Positions 62,835 to 64,000 of a stretch of 64,000 bases of DNA are shown here, one piece after another. Within the stretch, counting starts at the first letter, position 1. The number at the start of each line of letters is the position of its first letter. Source of the stretch: Brachyhypopomus gauderio (lineage: Eukaryota; Chordata; Actinopteri; Gymnotiformes; Hypopomidae); NCBI RefSeq assembly GCF_052324685.1, contig NW_027506873.1, positions 1,250,001 to 1,314,000 of the forward strand, in the 5' to 3' direction. The position numbers were made by a program, and so were the translations under genes. The notes under the pieces are model-generated. The model saw nothing but the letters and a program-made list of their open reading frames with translations, was not told the origin of the DNA and made no database searches.

Positions 62835-64000
62835 TTCTGAGTGCTACTACCAGTGTCATACCCCACACACTTCTGTCTGAGTGCTACTACCAGTGTCATA
62901 CCCCACACACTTCTGTCTGAGTGCTACTACCAGTGTCATACCCCACACACTTCTGTCTGAGTGCTACTACCAGTGTCATACCCCACACACTTCTGTCTGA
63001 GTGCTACTACCAGTGTCATACCCCACACACTTGTGTCTGAGTGCTACTACCAGTGTCATACCCCACACTTCTGTCTGAGTGCTACTACCAGTGTCATACC
63101 CCACACACTTCTGTCTGAGTGCTACTACCAGTGTCATACCCCACACACTTGTGTCTGAGTGCTACTACCAGTGTCATACCCCACACTTCTGTCTGAGTGC
63201 TACTACCAGTGTCATACCCCACACACTTGTGTCTGAGTGCTACTACCAGTGTCATACCCCACACACTTCTGTCTGAGTGCTACTACCAGTGTCATACCCC
63301 ACACACTTGTGTCTGAGTGCTACTACCAGTGTCATACCCCACACACTTCTGTCTGAGTGCTACTACTAGTGTCATACCCCACACACTTCTGTCTGAGTGC
63401 TACTACCAGTGTCATACCCCACACTTCTGTCTGAGTGCTACTACTAGTGTCATACCCCACACACATCTGTCTGAGTGCTACTACCAGTGTCATACCCCAC
63501 ACACTTATGTCTGAGTGCTACTACCAGTGTCATACCCCACACACTTCTGTCTGAGTGCTACTACTAGTGTCATACCCCACACACATCTGTCTGAGTGCTA
63601 CTACTAGTGTCATACCCCACACACTTCTGTCTGAGTGCTACTACCAGTGTCATACCCCACACACTTCTGTCTGAGTGCTACTACCAGTGTCATACCCCAC
63701 ACACTTCTGTCTGAGTGCAACTACTAGTGTCATACCCCACACACTTCTGTCTGAGTGCTACTACCAGTGTCATACCCCACACACTTCTGTCTGAGTGCTA
63801 CTACCAGTGTCATACCCCACACACTTCTGTCTGAGTGCAACTACCAGTGTCATACCCCACACACTTCTGTCTGAGTGCTACTACCAGTGTCATACCCCAC
63901 ACACTTCTGTCTGAGTGCAACTACCAGTGTCATACCCCACACACTTCTGTCTGAGTGCTACTACCAGTGTCATACCCCACACACTTCTGTCTGAGTGCAA
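62835..64000. repeat. 40-bp minisatellite, about 29 copies to window edge
   Basis: The unit GTCTGAGTGCTACTACCAGT, then GTCATACCCCACACACTTCT, repeats at 40 bp. Some copies are 38 bp, lacking one AC of CACACAC. Variants include ACTAGT for ACCAGT, TGCAAC for TGCTAC, and TTGTG or ATCTG before CTGAG. The array continues past the window. It lies in an intron of the SLC4 gene upstream of the exon at 62425. It has no unique spacers. Confidence 0.95.

Noticed and set aside
62835-64000. Regular short repeats resembling a CRISPR array
   Set aside because: Units are directly contiguous with no unique spacers, and the locus is a vertebrate intron. It is a minisatellite; the same holds for 7028-7328 and 10437-10800.

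Overview
The window is vertebrate nuclear DNA, almost certainly from a teleost fish. Evidence: intron-rich genes with GT-AG splice sites and clear vertebrate orthologues, a Tc1-like transposon, many short hAT-type elements with 8-bp target-site duplications (TSDs), tRNA-derived SINEs with a fish-type tail, L2-, RTE- and Tx1-like LINE pieces, and abundant CA/TA microsatellites and minisatellites. There is no bacterial operon, CRISPR array or phage. I cannot name the species.

Host genes, left to right: (1) cnnm4 on the minus strand, complete in seven coding exons (2235-15194, 828 aa), a CNNM divalent-metal transport mediator. (2) A SEC14-like CRAL-TRIO/GOLD lipid-transfer gene on the minus strand, complete in twelve coding exons (24699-28500, 392 aa). 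(3) A decayed multi-exon alpha-tubulin locus on the plus strand (39004-42440), with an orphan piece of an upstream exon at 28936-28998. (4) vps37b (ESCRT-I) on the minus strand, complete in four coding exons (44119-46937, 258 aa). (5) The last four coding exons of an SLC4 sodium-bicarbonate cotransporter, best matching slc4a5, on the minus strand (60940-62425), running off the right edge through an intron filled by a 40-bp minisatellite. I rebuilt exon boundaries by hand from splice sites and reading phase. In each complete gene the exon lengths sum to an intact frame.

The rest is mostly transposon-derived. Nested insertions can be ordered from their TSDs: a CACTA-like element inside a Tc1-like element (15634-21172); a hAT inside a hAT inside a 5.1-kb Harbinger-like element (33397-38496); a hAT inside a 5'-truncated RTE-like LINE inside a tiny MITE (47095-48760); and two hATs splitting an L2 that itself appears to split a Tx1-like LINE (49834-54245). 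A non-autonomous LTR element (54568-56833) carries a repetitive acidic ORF with no recognisable gag or pol. A hAT-type element (29057-30329) carries a Crypton-like (DUF3504-type) ORF and a 34-bp perfect inverted repeat.

The host genes show no functional link beyond adjacency. I see no convincing wholly new system. The most unusual signals are sequence modules shared among hAT-type elements with different termini (a poly-C/GTTCGCCA module and a roughly 300-bp module), the chimeric hAT/Crypton element, the LTR element with an unknown cargo ORF, the recently broken alpha-tubulin gene, and a His-rich CNNM4 tail encoded by low-complexity DNA.
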